Positions 46,690 to 54,985 of a stretch of DNA of 64,000 bases are shown piece by piece (the first letter of the stretch is position 1; the number at the start of each line of letters is the position of its first letter). The stretch covers positions 41,616 through 105,615 of the forward strand of contig NZ_JACSQS010000008.1 of assembly GCF_014836545.1 (NCBI RefSeq). The letters run 5' to 3'. This stretch comes from Stenotrophomonas lacuserhaii (GTDB taxonomy: Bacteria; Pseudomonadota; Gammaproteobacteria; Xanthomonadales; Xanthomonadaceae). Below the pieces are notes generated by a model, which made no database searches, had not been told where the DNA came from, and was given only the letters and a program-made list of their open reading frames with translations. Position numbers and translations under genes: made by a program.

Positions 46690-47778
46690 ATGATCAGGCG
46701 CATCGGCAGTATGTTCATTCTTGGGCTGTGCAGCGCCGCCGCGCTGGCCGCCACCCCCGGCTATCAGCCCAGCTTCCACCCGGACCAGCTGAAGGGCCCG
46801 CCCGCCGGCCGCCCCAACGAGGTGCTGGTGCTGGGTTCGCCGCACCTTTCCGCCCTGCCCGACACCTTCGCGCCGGCCCAATTGGAGCCGTTGCTGGAGC
46901 GCCTTCAAGCCTGGAAACCGGACGCGATCGCGGTTGAAGCGATATCCGGCATGCAATGCGATTACATGCGTCGGTTCCCTACCCGTTACGTGGACAGCAT
47001 CGACAGCTACTGCCCGGACCTTGCCCCGGCGCAGGCCGCCACCGGACTGGATGTGCCGGCGGCCAACGCGGAAGCAGAACGCCTGCTGGCTACCTGGCCC
47101 ACCGAGCCGACTGCAGCGCAGCGACGCCACTTGGCCGCCGTGTTCCTTGCGGCCGGTGAGCGCAATTCGGCCCTGGTGCAATGGCTGCGGCTGCCGACGG
47201 CGCAACGCAGGGCGGCCGACGGGTTGAACGATGAGTTGGTGGCCTATCTGGACAAGCGCCTGCAACGTCGTGACGAGTCCCTGCTGGTGGCGGCTACGCT
47301 CGCCGCACGGCTCGGCCTGGAACGGGTATGGGCGGTGGATGACCATACTGCCGATTCGGCCACGCCCAAGGAACTGAAAAAGGCCTCTGGCGAGGCGATC
47401 ATGAAGGCGTGGGACAACCCGTATACCAAGGCGCGCACCGAGGCGGACGTGGCGCTGCACGCCAACCTGGGCAAGCCCGATGGCCTGCTGGCGATCTACC
47501 GCACGTACAACGCCCCGGAAGCGGCGATGCAGGCGTTCCATGCCGACTTCGGCGCCGCCCTGGTGGAGCCTTCGCCGCAGGCATTCGGACGCAACTACGT
47601 GGGCTACTGGGAAACCCGCAACCTGCGCATGGTCGCCAACATCCGCGACGTGCTCGGGCAGACGCCCGGCACGCGCATGCTGGCCATCGTCGGCGCGTCG
47701 CACAAACCGTATTACGAGGCCTATCTGCAGTTGATGCACGACGTGCAGCTGGTGGATGCCGGGGACGTGCTGCGCTGA
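46690..47778 (+). CDS. Exported DUF5694 protein (TraB/Tiki-like fold)
   Basis: 362 residues, with a signal peptide (MIRRIGSMFILGLCSAAALA). Core motifs LVLGSPHLS, AVEAISGMQC and a C-terminal MLAIVGASHKPYYEAYL fit the EreA/ChaN/TraB superfamily, whose DUF5694 members are common in xanthomonads. Glu in VEA and His in GASH are the likely active-site residues. Activity is not established; relatives include metallopeptidases and esterases. Fourth exported gene in a row. Confidence 0.85.
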   Translation: MIRRIGSMFILGLCSAAALAATPGYQPSFHPDQLKGPPAGRPNEVLVLGSPHLSALPDTFAPAQLEPLLERLQAWKPDAIAVEAISGMQCDYMRRFPTRYVDSIDSYCPDLAPAQAATGLDVPAANAEAERLLATWPTEPTAAQRRHLAAVFLAAGERNSALVQWLRLPTAQRRAADGLNDELVAYLDKRLQRRDESLLVAATLAARLGLERVWAVDDHTADSATPKELKKASGEAIMKAWDNPYTKARTEADVALHANLGKPDGLLAIYRTYNAPEAAMQAFHADFGAALVEPSPQAFGRNYVGYWETRNLRMVANIRDVLGQTPGTRMLAIVGASHKPYYEAYLQLMHDVQLVDAGDVLR

Positions 47779-47853
47779 GCTTGCCGACGATGCTCCAAGA
47801 CTGATGGAAGATCCGCAGGGCGTTATCTGACCCAGTTCAAACCGTCGGCCGCC

Positions 47854-48603
47854 TCACCCTGCCTCGCGCATCCATTCCTCTGCGTCCTTGCCGGCCGGCG
47901 TCCGCAGCGGCGTGCCCGGGTCGGTCACCGCACGCCACACTGCCTCGGCCACGTCCTGCGCCTCGGTGACCGGCCCACTGGTATCGCGGAAACCTGCCAG
48001 GATGCCCTGCACCATCGGTCCGTAGTCCGGGTGTTCCAATCCGCCAAGATGCACGCCCGCATTCGCACCGAAGCGCGTGGTCGGCGAGCGCCCCGGCAGC
48101 ACCAGCCGCACCCGCACGCCGAAGGGTTCCACTTCGATCGCCAGTGATTGGGTGAAGGCATTCACCGCGGCCTTGCTGGCCGAGTACACGCCCACCAACG
48201 GCAGCGCCTTCAGGGTCACCGAGGAGGTCACGTTGACGATCACCCCGGCACCGCGCTCGCGCAGCTGCGGCAGCACCGCCTGGGTCATCGCCAGCGTGCC
48301 CAGGGTGTTGGTTTCAAACAGCGCGCGTGCGGTGTCCATCGGCGTCAGCTCCACCGGCACAGGCGCACCGAAGCCGGCGTTGTTCACCAGCGCGTCGAGT
48401 GGCCCGGCCTGCTCAATGGCGCGTGCGATGCTGTCAGCATCGGTGATATCCAGTGCCAGCACACGGAGGCGATCGGAAGCAGGCAGCAGCTCGGCGTCGG
48501 GGGTGCGCATGGTGGCCACCACATCCCACCCGCGTGCCAGGAACAGACGGGCGGTTTCCAACCCGAAGCCGGAGGAACAGCCGGTAATCATCACAGTCGA
48601 CAT
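47854..48603 (-). CDS. SDR-family NAD(P)-dependent oxidoreductase
   Basis: 249 residues from the ATG at 48603, 7 nt behind GAGG. TGCSSGFG is the cofactor motif, VNNAGFG follows, Ser is in VTSSV and Tyr-x3-Lys in YSASKAAV. Divergent from the AraC gene at 48701, which probably controls it. This AraC-plus-SDR arrangement is common. Substrate unknown. Confidence 0.92.
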   Translation of the reverse strand: MSTVMITGCSSGFGLETARLFLARGWDVVATMRTPDAELLPASDRLRVLALDITDADSIARAIEQAGPLDALVNNAGFGAPVPVELTPMDTARALFETNTLGTLAMTQAVLPQLRERGAGVIVNVTSSVTLKALPLVGVYSASKAAVNAFTQSLAIEVEPFGVRVRLVLPGRSPTTRFGANAGVHLGGLEHPDYGPMVQGILAGFRDTSGPVTEAQDVAEAVWRAVTDPGTPLRTPAGKDAEEWMREAG

Positions 48604-48700
48604 CAGCAAACCTCTACGTGGGAACAGGTGTCCATGGTCGGTCCCGTCCGCAGGACGCGCTACACTCCAGCGTCCATATAACCTCTCTGATCGTCCTGCC

Positions 48701-49603
48701 ATGTCCGATCCCCTGTCCGAGGTTGTCGCCCTGTTGCAGCCGACTGCGCGCTACTCCAAGCGGGTGGAGGGGGCGGGTGAATGGTGCATTCGACGCGACA
48801 TTCCGGGTGAACCGTTCTACGCCGCCGTGCTGGAAGGTGGCTGCCAGCTGATGATCAACGAAGGCGCGCCCATCAGGCTGCAGGCCGGCGACTTCGTGCT
48901 GATACCGGCCGTGCACGCGCTGGTGACCGCCAGCCTGGATGCGGCGCCGGACCTGCCCGCTACGCTGCCCACGCAGCTCGGCGAGGACCATTTCCGCATC
49001 GGCCGCCAGCACGGACCGGTGGACCTGCGCATGCAGGTCGGCCACTGCCAGTTCGGGTCGCCGGATGCCGCGCTGCTGGTGGCGCTGCTGCCCGCCCTGG
49101 TGCACGTGCGTGGGGAAGCACGGCTGACCGCGTTGGTGCGGATGGTCGGGGACGAAGCGCGCTCGCGGCGGCCGGCGCGCGAAGTGGTGCTGGAGCGCCT
49201 GCTGGACGTGCTGCTGATCGAGGCATTGCGCAGCCGGGGGACGCCTGCCGAAGGCACCGGGCTTGTGAGAGGGTTGGCCGATGAGCGCCTGGCCGTGGCA
49301 CTGCGTGCGATGCATGCGCGGCCACAACACGGATGGACCGTGGCCGAACTTGCCGACCAGGCCGCGCTATCGCGCTCGGCGTTCTCGGCGCGGTTCACCA
49401 AGGTGGTCGGCGTGGCCCCGATGGAGTACCTGCTGACTTGGCGCATGGCACTGGCCAAGCGCCTGCTGCGCACCCGCGAACTCAGTCTGGAACAGGTGGC
49501 CGAACGCGTGGGCTATTCGGGCGCGGTGACCTTCAGCGTGGCTTTCGCGCGGCAGATGGGAATGTCGCCGACGCGGTATGCGCGTGTTGGGGAGCCGGTG
49601 TAA
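48701..49603 (+). CDS. AraC-family transcriptional regulator with cupin_6 domain
   Basis: 300 residues from the ATG at 48701. The N-terminal half is a cupin-like effector domain (GGCQLMINEGAPIRLQAGDF, LIPAVHALV). The C-terminal 100 residues hold two helix-turn-helix motifs (WTVAELADQAALSRSAFSAR and LEQVAERVGYSGAVTFSVAF). Family AraC with AraC-binding cupin_6, usually controlling a divergent oxidoreductase. Here that is the SDR at 47854. Confidence 0.93.
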   Translation: MSDPLSEVVALLQPTARYSKRVEGAGEWCIRRDIPGEPFYAAVLEGGCQLMINEGAPIRLQAGDFVLIPAVHALVTASLDAAPDLPATLPTQLGEDHFRIGRQHGPVDLRMQVGHCQFGSPDAALLVALLPALVHVRGEARLTALVRMVGDEARSRRPAREVVLERLLDVLLIEALRSRGTPAEGTGLVRGLADERLAVALRAMHARPQHGWTVAELADQAALSRSAFSARFTKVVGVAPMEYLLTWRMALAKRLLRTRELSLEQVAERVGYSGAVTFSVAFARQMGMSPTRYARVGEPV

Positions 49604-49647
49604 GGTTTGGCACCAGCCACCACATCGGCCACGAGAGCCATGACGCA

Positions 49648-50073
49648 ATGACTGTTCCTTCGCATCCTGTGGTTGCGCCTGGCCTGGTTGGCACGTATCC
49701 GGCAGAGGCAGAAGCCGGCGGCGGCTACGTATGGGATGCGGTGCTTGAATACCGTGTGTGGAGCCATCCCGAACGCGGCGCACCTGATCTGGCAGACGGC
49801 AGTGACTATTACCACGCCTTCGAGACGCATGAGGAGGCGCTGGAGTTTTCCGCGTCATCGAAGGGCGCTGAGGAGCCACTGGCGTTGATCGTCCAGGAGG
49901 AATACATCGACGAGCCGGAACCCGGTCGCTACGTGCATGTACTCGAACGTCGTGTTGCGGAGTGGCACGTCCCCTTCCTGTCGCGGCCACGACGCACCGC
50001 CGACACCATCCCTCGGTTCTTGGCTCCCGATGCCCCACCCAACCGGCTGGACATACTCCGCGGCCTCGCCTAG
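49648..50073 (+). CDS. Conserved hypothetical protein, 141 residues
   Basis: Start at the ATG at 49648 (MTVPSHPVVA); an earlier ATG at 49640 is out of frame. Acidic and aromatic-rich: YVWDAVLEYRVWSHPE, YYHAFETHEEALEFS, ending PPNRLDILRGL. No transmembrane segments and no motif recognised. It is followed 45 bp later by another small gene. Cytoplasmic, unknown function. Confidence 0.75.
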   Translation: MTVPSHPVVAPGLVGTYPAEAEAGGGYVWDAVLEYRVWSHPERGAPDLADGSDYYHAFETHEEALEFSASSKGAEEPLALIVQEEYIDEPEPGRYVHVLERRVAEWHVPFLSRPRRTADTIPRFLAPDAPPNRLDILRGLA

Positions 50074-50118
50074 CGGAGCCCATTGATGGCCCACTGTCCA
50101 CTCTGAAAAGGACATCCC

Positions 50119-50484
50119 GTGATCCGCCACATGAGCCACGAAGAGTATGTCATCGACTTCCGTCGCCAAGCCGTGGCGCTGTGTTCGGGCATCCTGGACG
50201 GAACGATCAACGTAATTGCAGGCTGCCATGCGCTAAGGAGCCTACGCTGGGAAGTCGAGGTGGAACAGCACGATGAGGACTTCTTCCTCTTCGCCATGAT
50301 TTCGTCGGAGACCGAAACCCTGCCCACCGGGGCCGAGCGTGACCAATGGGCCCCAGCAGCGCTGGCCGAACTGGAGCCGGAACTTCAGGAAGCCATCGAA
50401 TGGGCCCTGCCGCAAGCCGTTGTGGCGTGCAGATCGGTTGTGCAGCGCTTCGGCCCGGACGGGTCCGGAAGCGGCAGCGCTTGA
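50119..50484 (+). CDS. Hypothetical protein, 121 residues
   Basis: Starts with GTG at 50119 behind AGGA, or ATG at 50131. Predicted helical: EEYVIDFRRQAVALCSG, LRSLRWEVEVEQHDED, ending in a long helix with many Glu residues. No transmembrane segment. No family recognised. It may be co-transcribed with the gene at 49648. Confidence 0.7.
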   Translation: MIRHMSHEEYVIDFRRQAVALCSGILDGTINVIAGCHALRSLRWEVEVEQHDEDFFLFAMISSETETLPTGAERDQWAPAALAELEPELQEAIEWALPQAVVACRSVVQRFGPDGSGSGSA

Positions 50485-50550
50485 TCGGTTAGTAACCGGC
50501 CCTCGGATACCATTCGGGTACGCCTGAACTTCATACGCAAGGACGCCGTT

Positions 50551-51309
50551 ATGCCCAGCTGCCGCTCATTCCGCCCTGCCCTGCTCGCCGGCCTGCTTCT
50601 GGCACCACTCGTGGCGCTCGCCCAGCCGGCGCAGACCCCTGCCGCCGTACGGCAATACCAGGCCATGCAGACGCTCAAGGCGATGGCCGCTTCTACCAAG
50701 AAACCTGCAGTAAGCGAAATCGCGTCCCAAGTACGCAGCGCCAACAATCCAGATGTGCTGGTTGGCATGGACGCCATGACGCCCACGCAAGCACTGCAGA
50801 TCTGTGGCTTCGCCGAACACGCCGTGCTGGTCTCCTCGGACATGACAGGTGACGGCGCCAACCGGACCCTGCTGCAGCAGATGGCGCCCGCGTGGAATGA
50901 CGCGAAAGTGTTCGCATTGCAGTGCAACGCCAAGCACGTATCGCTGCGCGGAACCGCCATGGCAAGACAGCCAGACGCACAGCGGACCGATGACTATCTG
51001 CTGCCCCTGCGCATGCATGCCGAGCTGCTGGTTGGCTACTATGCACGTGTGAGCGTCACCGTAGCCTCGCCCGACACACCGCTGCTGCAGCGCCAAGCCA
51101 TCCTGCGCGAGGCATTGCCGGCGGCCGACATGGCCGTTCGCTCGCTATCGCTGCATGCACGCGCGCAACATCAGAAAAACGTGCAGCAGCAGGTCAATCA
51201 AGTGGCGAATGCAGATAAATCGCTCGTTGCACCCCTGCTTGCTGTATTCAACACGACCGAATGCAACGACGCATGCAGGCTGCTCAATACCCAACCCGCC
51301 ATGCTGTAA
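50551..51309 (+). CDS. Exported hypothetical protein, 252 residues
   Basis: A signal peptide is clear (SFRPALLAGLLLAPLVALA, cleaved near AQP). The mature part is mostly helical and contains Cys residues in QICGFAEH, LQCNAKH and TECNDACR, perhaps forming disulfides. No known domain. It is a single gene followed by a long gene-poor stretch. Confidence 0.75.
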   Translation: MPSCRSFRPALLAGLLLAPLVALAQPAQTPAAVRQYQAMQTLKAMAASTKKPAVSEIASQVRSANNPDVLVGMDAMTPTQALQICGFAEHAVLVSSDMTGDGANRTLLQQMAPAWNDAKVFALQCNAKHVSLRGTAMARQPDAQRTDDYLLPLRMHAELLVGYYARVSVTVASPDTPLLQRQAILREALPAADMAVRSLSLHARAQHQKNVQQQVNQVANADKSLVAPLLAVFNTTECNDACRLLNTQPAML

Positions 51310-51713
51310 TGGCTTGATCGGCTGCCTACGGGATCGACGACACGTGCACGCCTGAGCATGCGTTCGGCGTGACGCCCCTGCCTGCCTGCGATGACGTGGA
51401 CGTCCACTGAGCGCTGTGCTTTTGAAGATCGGCCCATGTACGTGGATGCCTGCGGCTGTTGGTATGTAGATGCTGGCGACGTAGAAGCGTCAGTCGGGAT
51501 TGGCATCCTGTTCGGCAAATACAATTTTGGCTCTGTTTTGCCCTCTGGGCACGGCGGAGAATGCACTGCATCGCGCGCCGGTTTCATGGTGGGCGATGTG
51601 TGGGGATCCCTGATCCGCCGGCCATTTTTGTGTTTGCCCCGGTATGCCAACCCGCATCGCCCGCCACCTCGCGCGTCCGCGCAGGTGGCCACACGCCTTG
51701 GGAAGGATGACCG
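51310..51713. other. Gene-poor stretch with lower GC
   Basis: About 400 bp between an exported protein and the gene at 51714. Composition is less GC-rich than the neighbours, especially 51390-51640. The longest frame there (51391-51759) has a compositionally unlikely product and no ribosome binding site. A hairpin precedes the next gene. No RNA gene was recognised. Confidence 0.5.
51663..51689 (+). promoter_or_regulatory. Hairpin in the leader of the gene at 51714
   Basis: Arms GCCACCT (51663-51669) and AGGTGGC (51683-51689), with a second GCGC pairing inside after a one-base bulge. It lies 25 bp before the start of the antitoxin-like pair. It has no T-run, so it may be a leader structure or operator, not a terminator. 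Confidence 0.4.
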
Positions 51714-52124
51714 ATGGAATCGCAGAATCCGCTTAGTGCCAAACGCTTGCACGCCTTGATCGGCGACGAGATCCACGAGTTTCCGCCTTACTTCATGGAG
51801 CGGCTGGAAAGGAAGCTGGAGGAGTTCGAACACTCCCGCGAAAATCCGGCGGGCGTGGTGCATCTGCAGCTGGTGCCCGACTTACCCAAAGACGCACGTG
51901 TGTTCGACCTGGACAGCTACGCCGACCGCCACAGCAAGGTAGCCGTGCCGCGCGCCACGCTGCAGGGCATCAGCGCGATCCTTGAAATCCTGCATTCGGT
52001 GCAGGTGGGCAGGCAGGACGGCGGCACGCATGCCGTGCTGAGCGATCACTTGGTGGAGGGCCTGATCACCGCCGGCCGCGCCTTGGTGAACTCATCCATC
52101 GAATCCATGCGGAGTGCAACATGA
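51714..52124 (+). CDS. Unknown protein coupled to an Xre-type regulator
   Basis: 136 residues, start behind GGAAGGA. MESQNPLSAKRLHALIG leads to a helical, acidic N-terminal half, then VPDLPKDARVFDLD and a C-terminal helix pair (TLQGISAILEILHSV, DHLVEGLITAGRALV). It does not resemble RelE, HigB or other usual toxins. Its stop overlaps the start of the Xre-type gene by ATGA, so the two are coupled. It could be an atypical toxin or simply a regulator partner. Confidence 0.75.
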   Translation: MESQNPLSAKRLHALIGDEIHEFPPYFMERLERKLEEFEHSRENPAGVVHLQLVPDLPKDARVFDLDSYADRHSKVAVPRATLQGISAILEILHSVQVGRQDGGTHAVLSDHLVEGLITAGRALVNSSIESMRSAT

Positions 52125-52426
52125 GTGATATCGAATTCAAGATCCCGCCGATCAACAGCGCCGCCGCCCGCGACGCTGAGCGCGCGGAGTACCTGGACGT
52201 CCGGATGCGGATGGAGGGATGTGACGAACCGAGCATCGGGCGCGCCCTGCTGCTGGTTGCAGAACTGCACGGCATGTCACGCATCGCGCAGGCGTGCGGC
52301 GTGAGCGTGGTAACCCTGCGCCGCCAGTTGAACGGCACCCGCCCGCTGTACCTGGAAACCGTGCTCGGTGTAATGCGCGCAATGAACCTGCAGCTGCGGG
52401 TGGAAGATCGCGTTACCGCTGATTGA
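52121..52426 (+). CDS. Xre/HTH antitoxin-like protein
   Basis: 101 residues. The C-terminal half reads MSRIAQACGVSVVTLRRQLNG followed by LYLETVLGVMRAMNLQLRVE, the helix-turn-helix of addiction-module antidote proteins (COG3636/HigA-like). Those normally follow a RelE-type toxin; here the coupled upstream gene is unrelated. The N-terminal 40 residues are extra. Probably binds its own promoter. Confidence 0.8.
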   Translation: MSDIEFKIPPINSAAARDAERAEYLDVRMRMEGCDEPSIGRALLLVAELHGMSRIAQACGVSVVTLRRQLNGTRPLYLETVLGVMRAMNLQLRVEDRVTAD

Positions 52427-52450
52427 TTCCATTGGCAGTGAGGTGCATCG

Positions 52451-52516
52451 GGTGGGTGATGACCGCCCTCGGTGGGTGACGACTGTCCTTGGTGGGTGAC
52501 GACCGTTGGTCGTCAC
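52451..52516 (+). repeat. Three 20-bp tandem units ending in a palindrome
   Basis: Units at 52451, 52471 and 52491 each begin GGTGGGTGA and are spaced exactly 20 bp. The third runs into the full GTGACGACC / GGTCGTCAC palindrome (52496-52516), so the first two look like partial copies of the same SMAG-type element. Confidence 0.75.
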
Positions 52517-52560
52517 GCCCCTGCCCGGCCGACCTGCCGGCAACACGCCTCGGGTCAAGC

Positions 52561-52754
52561 TCACCCAGGGGATGTGCTTGCCCTGATCGTCCCGGGGTCT
52601 GACTCACCCTTCTTGTAGTCGTAGGCAGTGAGTTGCCAGAAGGCTGCGGCGTCCTCGCCCGTGACCCATGTGTAGCTCCAGGACTCCCTGCCTCCTGTAG
52701 CATCCGTCTGCGCGATGCCGATGGCGGGCGCCGCACGGACGGCGCTTCGCAGTT
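52561..52754 (-). pseudogene. Possible gene remnant before BLUF gene
   Basis: Immediately past the BLUF stop the minus strand stays open in another frame, with protein-like sequence including GRESWSYTWVTGEDAAAFWQL and AYDYKKGE. There is no start codon or ribosome binding site for this part, so it may be the end of a deleted gene. It could also be chance. Split here for readability: the two halves are GRESWSYTW and VTGEDAAAFWQL. Confidence 0.25.
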
Positions 52755-53171
52755 TCAGGCGTGGCTGAAACGTCCGTTCACTACGTCCAGCAGATGGTCC
52801 ACCGCGCCGGGCCGGCGGTTGCCCTGCACGAAACCGGACCAGTCCGCGCGGGCGATGGAGCCCAGCACGATGCTGTCCACTTCGAACTTCTTCAGCGGCC
52901 AATGGCGGAACAGGCGCTTGCCGGTCACGCCCTTGGCGATCTCGGCAATGCCGGTGTGCAGGCCAGCTTGGCGCACGCGCCCGTAAGCCTGTGCCACGCC
53001 CTCGCCGGGGCCTTCCAGATACTGAAGGAACCGGCCGCCGTCAAACAGCAGCACGCCACTGACATCGGCAGCACGGTTGAACGCTTCGGCATCGGCAACG
53101 AGCGCCTGAAGGTCCTGCGGGTCGATGCGCTTGCTGACCCGGCTTGTGTACACCACAGCTTCCAAGGACAT
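52755..53171 (-). CDS. Short BLUF-domain photoreceptor
   Basis: 138 residues from an ATG behind AAGGAGG. FAD-binding blue-light sensor fold: Tyr8 (VVYTS), Asn32 (AFNRAAD) and Gln50 (FLQYLEG) correspond to the three residues central to BLUF photochemistry. About 40 residues follow the core. There is no EAL or GGDEF output domain, as in BlsA-type short BLUF proteins that act by protein contact. No obvious partner is adjacent. Confidence 0.93.
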   Translation of the reverse strand: MSLEAVVYTSRVSKRIDPQDLQALVADAEAFNRAADVSGVLLFDGGRFLQYLEGPGEGVAQAYGRVRQAGLHTGIAEIAKGVTGKRLFRHWPLKKFEVDSIVLGSIARADWSGFVQGNRRPGAVDHLLDVVNGRFSHA

Positions 53172-53312
53172 GAAACCTCCTTGCGCTTCTGCGCGAACTA
53201 AGCAAGGAGAAACCTTAACAGCTGAATGCGTTCATAGTTTGGACGGAAGCTGAATAGGGGGCCGGGTTCCTCGGATAGGTGCAGAATCGGGGTTTCCGAC
53301 CGGGCTGGGCGC

Positions 53313-53717
53313 ATGAAGACGCCACAAGTACCTGCCACCCATATGGAGCTGGCTGTGGATGGCAAGTCGCCTGAGCTTTTCGCTGCTTTGCGCGACTTGT
53401 TCCTTGCCTATCGAAGCGAGCTTTCGGTTGTGCACGATGAGAATGGGCGTTTCTACGCAAACTGTAGAAAGCTTGATGCGAAGGGCAAGGTTCAGTTCTT
53501 CGGGGCGATTAAGGTATCGGGCCGCAAGCATTCGTTTCACTTCATGCCGGTGTATGACTTTCCCGAACTGCTTTGCGACCTCAGTCCAGCCTTGAAAAAG
53601 CAAATGCAGGGGAAGTCGTGCTTCAATTTCACTTCTTCGGATCCGGCTGTGCTGGAAGAACTGCAACACCTTGTTCAACAGGGCGCTTCCCGCTACAAAG
53701 CAGTCGGTAAGCTTTGA
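53313..53717 (+). CDS. Conserved hypothetical protein, 134 residues
   Basis: MELAVDGKSPELFAALRDLF, FYANCRKLDAKGKVQFF and LKKQMQGKSCFNF suggest a small alpha/beta fold. GC and codon use are lower than in neighbouring genes, which may indicate horizontal transfer. Ribosome binding site is weak. It lies between the BLUF gene and the detoxification operon. Function unknown. Confidence 0.75.
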   Translation: MKTPQVPATHMELAVDGKSPELFAALRDLFLAYRSELSVVHDENGRFYANCRKLDAKGKVQFFGAIKVSGRKHSFHFMPVYDFPELLCDLSPALKKQMQGKSCFNFTSSDPAVLEELQHLVQQGASRYKAVGKL

Positions 53718-53769
53718 GATCGCCGTGCACATGATTGCTTCGGTCACGTCCGCGCAGCAAGGTTCACTG

Positions 53770-54147
53770 CTACTTGATCTTCAGCTCCGGCAGAAGAGGA
53801 TCAACATCAACCAGCTCCAGAGACTTGACCATGTGCAGCGTCCCGTTCTTGTACTTGAGGAAATGGGGACTCTTCACGTGCTGTTCGTATGCCTGCCGGC
53901 TCGCATATATTTCAAGAATCGTCAGTCTGGTCGGGTCCTTCTTGTCGAAGACGGCGTACAACGAAAGCACGCCTGGCTCGAGCTCCATTGAGGCGCGAAC
54001 CTCTTCAGCCAGGGCGTCTCGGTAGGCGGGCAAATGGTCCGCGTTTACGGTGATCTTTGACAGCCTCGTCATCTGCAACTCCTCAGCTCCAACACTGAAG
54101 GAGCATGCAGCCATGCCGATCAAGGTTCCGATGAGTATCTTTTTCAA
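53770..54147 (-). CDS. Exported antibiotic-biosynthesis-monooxygenase (ABM) domain protein
   Basis: 125 residues starting at a TTG at 54147, 6 nt behind GGAG. Signal peptide MKKILIGTLIGMAACSFSVGA, which might be a lipoprotein signal at AAC. The ABM dimer fold follows (LSKITVNADHLPAYRDAL, EPGVLSLYAVFD, AYEQHVKSPHF). ABM proteins oxidise quinols or bind small aromatics, and this one should act in the periplasm. Last gene of the seven-gene operon that begins at 58684. Confidence 0.88.
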   Translation of the reverse strand: MKKILIGTLIGMAACSFSVGAEELQMTRLSKITVNADHLPAYRDALAEEVRASMELEPGVLSLYAVFDKKDPTRLTILEIYASRQAYEQHVKSPHFLKYKNGTLHMVKSLELVDVDPLLPELKIK

Positions 54148-54196
54148 TCAATTCTCCAACGTGCACGTGCCACTCGGCGCAGAGTTTTCCGGAGCA

Positions 54197-54985
54197 TCAT
54201 TCCTGCCGATCCTCGAGCTGGCGCTGAATACTAACGCGGACACGTTCGGCAGCCTCCACGCTGAATCGGGCTTCGAGAACATCGGCCAGGCTGGACAGCT
54301 GCTCAGGGCGCACGCCTATGTTCATGCTGATTCCTATGTGAGACTGCAACTGGGGTTCCACCCCGGACATGGCAGCCAGCATGCTGACCGTAGCCAACTC
54401 GCGGCTCTGCCAATCAAGGTTGTCGCGCTCGAAGATGTCGCCAAAGAGATGCGTGCGCAGATACTCATTTGCCTGCGGTGCGAAATCGAACAATGGCCCT
54501 GAGACCGGACCTCCAGCCAGCTGGGTCTGATTCGCGGTGCCTGCGGCGAGCAACGCGTCGCCCTTGGGAATCGGCTTGCCGGGCTCGCGCCCGGCTTCAT
54601 CCTGGATGCCCCTCTGCCTGCGCGCCTCCGCCACCTTCATCAGTTCGCTCAATGCGTTCAGGCTCCGCGGAAAGCCCGCATAGGCGTAAACCTGCACGAG
54701 GATCTCTCGTGCTTCGGCCACACTCAGTCCCGCGTCCAAGCCCTGATTCAGCGCGCCCCGAAGGATATCCATGTTGCCAGTTGCTGCTGAGGCGCTGATC
54801 GGAATAATGGCTTGCTGGCGGGTGTCCAGTTCGGTGGTAGAACCCACGTTTGATCTGACGTTCATAGCTGCTCCTTCATATGCGAAAGCCATCTGTCCCG
54901 GACCGGAGACAAGCATCGCCGCACCCATCAGGCAGGCGAGACGACTGGACCGCCGTTTCCAATCAATCGCCTTGGTACTGGGCAT
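54197..54985 (-). CDS. Exported carboxymuconolactone decarboxylase family protein
   Basis: 262 residues. N-terminal signal-like segment (SSRLACLMGAAMLVSG) follows an RR pair. Two CMD domains follow: GALNQGLDAGLSVAEAREIL and, near the end, RELATVSMLAAMSGVEPQLQSHIG. CMD proteins include AhpD-like peroxidases and lactone decarboxylases; the classical CxxC pair is not seen here. Start ATG at 54985 overlaps the end of the upstream cupin gene by 23 bp. Part of the LysR-linked operon. Confidence 0.88.
   Translation of the reverse strand: MPSTKAIDWKRRSSRLACLMGAAMLVSGPGQMAFAYEGAAMNVRSNVGSTTELDTRQQAIIPISASAATGNMDILRGALNQGLDAGLSVAEAREILVQVYAYAGFPRSLNALSELMKVAEARRQRGIQDEAGREPGKPIPKGDALLAAGTANQTQLAGGPVSGPLFDFAPQANEYLRTHLFGDIFERDNLDWQSRELATVSMLAAMSGVEPQLQSHIGISMNIGVRPEQLSSLADVLEARFSVEAAERVRVSIQRQLEDRQE

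Noticed and set aside
51391..51759. Open frame of 122 codons in the gene-poor stretch
   Set aside because: No ribosome binding site, biased composition, and overlap with the start of the better-supported gene at 51714.
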